A DNA stretch of 64,000 nucleotides from NCBI GenBank assembly GCA_041393415.1, contig JAWKKE010000003.1, forward strand, positions 186,001-250,000. Direction: 5' to 3'. The DNA is from Thermoleophilia bacterium (lineage in GTDB: Bacteria; Actinomycetota; Thermoleophilia; UBA2241). A model generated the notes under the pieces. That model ran no database searches and was not told the DNA's origin. It saw only the letters and a list, made by a program, of their open reading frames with translations. The position numbers were made by a program, and so were the translations under genes. Positions within the stretch are counted from its first letter, which is position 1, and each line of letters starts with the position of its first letter. Shown here piece by piece: positions 60,892 to 64,000 of the stretch.

Positions 60892-62301
60892 TCAGTCTTG
60901 GCCGGTGCCGGGTCCGGTCATCTCTTCCGGGTGCACCCAAGCGTCGAACTGGGCGGCGGTAATGCCGTCCGGTCCGAGCGCGGCCTCGCGCAGCGAGATC
61001 CCTTCTTGCTGCGCGCGGAGGGCGATGCGCGCCGCGCGCTCGTAACCGATGTGCGGCGTGAGCGCGGTCGCGAGCATGATCGACTCCTGCACGTGGCGCG
61101 CGATGATGGGTCGGTTCGCTTCGAGGCCGCGGGCGCAGTAGCGGTCGAAGGCGTCGATCGCCGCCGCGAGGAGGTCGATCGACTCCAGGAGATTGTGCAG
61201 CATCACAGGTTTGAAGACGTTGAGCTGGAAGGCGCCTTGCGAGCCGGCGAAAGCGATGGCGGCGTCGTTGCCGTAGACGTGCACGGCGACCTGCGAGAGC
61301 GCCTCGGCCTGCGAGGGGTTGACCTTGCCCGGCATGATCGAGGAGCCGGGTTCATTGGCGGGGATGAGGAGCTCGCCCAAGCCGGCGCGGGGGCCGGACG
61401 CGTACCAGCGTACGTCGTTGGCGAGCTTCATGAGGGCGCCGGCGAGAGTGCGCAGGCCGGCGCTGGTGTTGACGATCGCGTCGTGCGACGAGAGCGCGGT
61501 GAACTTGTTGCCGGCGGGCCGGAACGGTTGACCGGTGAGTTCGGCGAGGCGCCGGACGGTGGCCGGGGCGAAGCGCACGTCGCTGTTCATACCGGTGCCG
61601 ACGGCGGTGCCACCGAGCGCGACCTCGTGCAGTTCCGGCAACGCGCGTTCGATCGTCGCGCCTGCTTCGTCGAGTTGCGTTACCCACCCTCTGATTGCTT
61701 GCGCCAACGTAATGGGCGTGGCGTCCTGAAGATGGGTGCGGCCGAGCATGACGATATCCTCGTGCGCCTGCGCTTTGGCGCGCAGTGTGTCGCGCAGGCG
61801 CCGTAGTGCCGGCAGCAGCTTCTCCGTGAGATCCTCGACGGTCGCCATGTGCATGACGGTCGGGAAGACGTCGTTGCTCGACTGACTGAGGTTGACGTGG
61901 TCGTTGGGATGCACCGGCACGTATGTTCCGCGACTTCCGCCGGCGAGTTCGTTGGCGCGGTTGGCGACGACCTCGTTGGCGTTCATGTTGGTTTGCGTTC
62001 CGGATCCGGAGTGGAAGATCGGGAGAGGAAACTCGGTGTCGAACTTGCCGTCGGCGACCTCGGCCGCCGCCGCGGCGATGAAGTTGGCGACGTCGCGCGG
62101 GAGGACGCCGAGGTCGGCGTGCGTGCGTGCCGCGGCCAGCTTGATGAGGCCGAGCGCACGCAGCACCGGTCGGCCCCATCGCAGTCGCTCGCCACCCGCG
62201 GGGAAGTGAGCGATCGCTCGCTGCGTCTGCGCTCCCCAGTACCGTTCTGCGGGGACCTCAACCTTGCCGAGACTGTCGTGCTCCGTGCGCCACTTGCCCA
62301 T
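60892..62301 (-). CDS. fumC: Fumarate hydratase class II
   Basis: A 469-residue fumarase. Signatures are SGSGTQTNMNANEV, HPNDHVNLSQSSND, GRTHLQDATPITL, TGMNSD and the superfamily GSSIMPGKVNPSQ. It is Fe-free and oxygen-stable, a second fumarase besides the class I pair at 52 kb. ATG 62301 lies seven bases after TACGGT on the minus strand. It is divergent from the YgbA-like gene with only 26 bases between the starts. Confidence 0.95.
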   Translation of the reverse strand: MGKWRTEHDSLGKVEVPAERYWGAQTQRAIAHFPAGGERLRWGRPVLRALGLIKLAAARTHADLGVLPRDVANFIAAAAAEVADGKFDTEFPLPIFHSGSGTQTNMNANEVVANRANELAGGSRGTYVPVHPNDHVNLSQSSNDVFPTVMHMATVEDLTEKLLPALRRLRDTLRAKAQAHEDIVMLGRTHLQDATPITLAQAIRGWVTQLDEAGATIERALPELHEVALGGTAVGTGMNSDVRFAPATVRRLAELTGQPFRPAGNKFTALSSHDAIVNTSAGLRTLAGALMKLANDVRWYASGPRAGLGELLIPANEPGSSIMPGKVNPSQAEALSQVAVHVYGNDAAIAFAGSQGAFQLNVFKPVMLHNLLESIDLLAAAIDAFDRYCARGLEANRPIIARHVQESIMLATALTPHIGYERAARIALRAQQEGISLREAALGPDGITAAQFDAWVHPEEMTGPGTGQD

Positions 62302-62308
62302 GGACGAT

Positions 62309-62318
62309 ACCGTACACT
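62309..62318. promoter_or_regulatory. Overlapping divergent -10 boxes of fumC and the YgbA-like gene
   Basis: Minus-strand TACGGT (62314-62309), seven bases before the fumC ATG, overlaps plus-strand TACACT (62313-62318), nine bases before the YgbA GTG. The gap between starts is 26 bases, so each -35 would fall inside the opposite gene. Assigned from spacing only. Confidence 0.4.
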
Positions 62319-62327
62319 CTTGGGTAC

Positions 62328-62720
62328 GTGAGTAGCGAGACCCCTCAACGTCTGCAGCGCGAAGAACGCACGATCAGCGTGATGATCGCCATGTACTGTC
62401 GCGATCATCACGAGGCCATCCCTCGCGATGCGCGAGGGCATTGCGCGTCCTGCGCCGAACTCTTCGGCTATGCCGAACGCCGGCTTGGCGCCTGCCGCTA
62501 CGGCGTCGGCAAGCCTACCTGCGCGAACTGCGCGACACACTGTTACGCTCCCACTTTGCGTGAGCGCGTGCGCGCCGTGATGCGCTACAGCGGTCCGCGC
62601 ATGCCGCGCGAGCATCCGGTGCTGTCGTTCTGGCACGTGCTCGACGGCCGCCGCGAGACGCCGCCGCCGGGGACGCCCTCCGCTCGTCAGAGCGCCTCCG
62701 ACAGCAAGCGCGAAGTCTGA
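62328..62720 (+). CDS. ygbA: YgbA-like nitrous oxide-stimulated promoter family protein
   Basis: A 130-residue cysteine-rich protein. It has REERTISVMIAMYCRDHH, CASCAELFGYAERRLGACRYG, KPTCANCATHCYAP and RVRAVMRYSGPRM, HPVLSFWHVLDGRR: the YgbA/PF11756 pattern. YgbA is linked to nitric-oxide or nitrous-oxide stress in E. coli; function unproven. The cysteine set may bind a metal or cluster. The 3' end overlaps the convergent cardiolipin synthase gene by 34 bases. Confidence 0.87.
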   Translation: MSSETPQRLQREERTISVMIAMYCRDHHEAIPRDARGHCASCAELFGYAERRLGACRYGVGKPTCANCATHCYAPTLRERVRAVMRYSGPRMPREHPVLSFWHVLDGRRETPPPGTPSARQSASDSKREV

Positions 62721-64000
62721 TTGCGGAAACGCTGCAAGCGCCCTGTCGCATCGATGTCGGCGAGCGTGATCTCACGGCAGTGTTCGAGATCGTCGTAGAA
62801 CGACTGCTGCACCTGCTTGGCGAACAGGTCGTCGAAGACCCAGACCATGAGTTCCTTGTGCAACTTCAAGCTGCGGTTGTCGAGGTTCATGGTCCCGACT
62901 GCCGCCAAGCTGCCGTCGACGACGATCGTCTTGGCGTGAAAGAAGCCACTTGTGTACAGGTGGACGTGACCGCCGGCTTCCAGCAGACGCCGGAAGTAGG
63001 TGTGCGCCGCCCAGAAGGGCACGCGCTTGTCCGGAACGCCGGTCATCATCAGTCGTACCTCGATCCCGGAGAGGGCGGAGTTGATGAGCTGGTCGTAGAT
63101 GCTGTAGTCGGGGACGAAGTAGGGCGACTGCAGGAAGACGGTGCGCTCCGCCTGACCTATGGCGACGAGGTGGGCTCTTCGCGCCATGTCCCACGGGTCC
63201 TCCACGCCTTGCGTGGCGATCTCGACCAGGAACCCGGCGCTGATGCAGCCGGGGTCGGCGGCCGGCATGTAGCGGGCGTGAAACAGGCTCTCGCGGTGAC
63301 GGACGTTCTCGTACCAGCGTGACGCGAACAGCTTCTGGAGGTCGGCGACCGCTTGACCAGTGAGGCGAATGTGCGTGTCGCGCCAGGAGGCGAAGCGGCG
63401 GCCGCCGTCGATGTACTCCTGGCCCATGTTCATGCCGCCGGTGTAGCCGATCTCCCCGTCGATGACGGCGATCTTGCGGTGGTTGCGGTAGTTGATGCGC
63501 AGGAGGTCGGCGAGGTCGGCCTCCACGTGCGCGCCGGCGTGAGCGAGCCGCAGCAGTTCGCGCTTGCCGAAGCGGATGGAGCCGATCCAGTCGTAGGTGA
63601 TGCGCACTTCAACCCCATGCGCGAGTCTCTCCCTGAGAATCTGCGTGATCTCGGCCGTGAGCTCGTCCTGTTCCCAGATGAAATACTGCAGGTGGATCGA
63701 GTGCTGCGCGTTGCGCAGATCGCGCTTGAGAGAAGCGAACTTGTCGGCGCCCGAGACAAACAGTTCGATGGAGCTCGCTGGCAATACCTGCGCAACCTCC
63801 TTGGCGCTGATCGCGCGCTGTACCTTGTCGGCGGTTGTGCCGCGCCACTCGTCGATGAAGCGCTCGTAGGCGCAGACGTTGCGCTCGTAGACCGGAGCCA
63901 TGCCCTCAAGCCGCTGCCGTCGCAGGGCCTTCGCCCACCCCTTGCGCTCGGCGATGACGCGCCAGTCTCTGCCCAGGAAGATGTACAGGAGGACGCCGAC
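62687..64000 (-). CDS. cls: Cardiolipin synthase (phospholipase D family), 5' end cut by window
   Basis: The last 437 or so residues of a PLD-type phospholipid synthase. The two HKD motifs are HRKIAVIDGEIGYTGG and HAKTIVVDGSLAAVGTMN. The frame continues open past 63901 through VGVLLYIFLGRDWR to the window end, so the methionine at 63901 is internal and the N-terminal membrane helices lie beyond 64000. It joins two phosphatidylglycerol molecules into cardiolipin. Confidence 0.93.
   Translation of the reverse strand, partial: VGVLLYIFLGRDWRVIAERKGWAKALRRQRLEGMAPVYERNVCAYERFIDEWRGTTADKVQRAISAKEVAQVLPASSIELFVSGADKFASLKRDLRNAQHSIHLQYFIWEQDELTAEITQILRERLAHGVEVRITYDWIGSIRFGKRELLRLAHAGAHVEADLADLLRINYRNHRKIAVIDGEIGYTGGMNMGQEYIDGGRRFASWRDTHIRLTGQAVADLQKLFASRWYENVRHRESLFHARYMPAADPGCISAGFLVEIATQGVEDPWDMARRAHLVAIGQAERTVFLQSPYFVPDYSIYDQLINSALSGIEVRLMMTGVPDKRVPFWAAHTYFRRLLEAGGHVHLYTSGFFHAKTIVVDGSLAAVGTMNLDNRSLKLHKELMVWVFDDLFAKQVQQSFYDDLEHCREITLADIDATGRLQRFRNQTSRLLSEAL

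Noticed and set aside
63843..63901. Start of cardiolipin synthase at 63901
   Set aside because: The frame remains open to the window end with residues typical of the membrane N-terminus, so the gene is cut, not started, here.

Overview
This 64-kb window is a gene-dense, high-GC bacterial chromosome segment with no phage, insertion sequence, rRNA or CRISPR array that I can see. Several signs point to an actinobacterial (Actinobacteriota) lineage, possibly an uncultured anaerobic or facultative one: high GC, frequent GTG starts, many genes whose start codon lies 6-9 bases after a TANNNT -10 box (apparent leaderless mRNAs), a class A penicillin-binding protein with a Thr/Pro tail, and oxygen-sensitive enzymes (IorAB, two-subunit fumarase, Fe-S dehydrogenases). 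The placement is an inference; no rRNA gene is present to test it.

Layout. 1-7.2 kb: end of a large protein, an Rrf2 regulator, galE, two FmdB-type zinc ribbons, a TlpA/CcdA thiol-redox pair and a YdiJ-like FAD/Fe-S dehydrogenase. 7.3-12.3 kb: a NarL-type response regulator, a HisJ-like PHP phosphatase, a lipid kinase, and a minus-strand group of a degenerate GGDEF protein, an orphan, a roadblock protein and a UDG-like protein. 12.5-16.7 kb: iorAB-ACT-paaK, for oxidation of aryl-pyruvates and activation of aryl acids. 16.8-20.7 kb: PBP1A and tatC/tatA. 21.0-36.5 kb: a complex I operon, ending in a YmdB-like phosphodiesterase. 36.7-45.8 kb: an HtrA protease, then a minus-strand operon ACT-SBP-SBP-livHMGF-paaK, a second set pairing paaK with an ACT gene. 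46-49 kb: glnS followed by tRNA-Gln(CUG) and tRNA-Glu(CUC). 49.4-64 kb: gamma carbonic anhydrase-like protein, malic enzyme, class I fumarase subunits, a Pcm-acylphosphatase fusion, a CsoR/CstR-like repressor operon, PHP and HD hydrolases, class II fumarase, a YgbA-like protein and a cardiolipin synthase cut by the window end.

The most striking feature is the complex I operon. Its order is nuoA-B-C-D-H-[NuoI first half+NuoE]-[HydB-type NuoF]-[2Fe-2S + GltD-like flavoprotein + NuoG-type ferredoxin + NuoI second half]-J-K-L-M-N. There is no ordinary nuoG or nuoI. The two halves of NuoI appear to be shared out between two fusion proteins, and a GltD/NfnB-like FAD/NAD(P)H module sits inside the NuoG replacement. 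This would give the membrane complex two nicotinamide-flavin sites, which suggests NADPH entry, transhydrogenation or flavin-based electron bifurcation coupled to quinone reduction.

Metabolically the genes fit together: amino-acid uptake (Liv operon), aryl-pyruvate oxidation (IorAB), CoA activation (PaaK), malate/fumarate interconversion and malate decarboxylation, with electrons passed to the hybrid complex I. All calls rest on reading motifs and gene context; no database search was possible.
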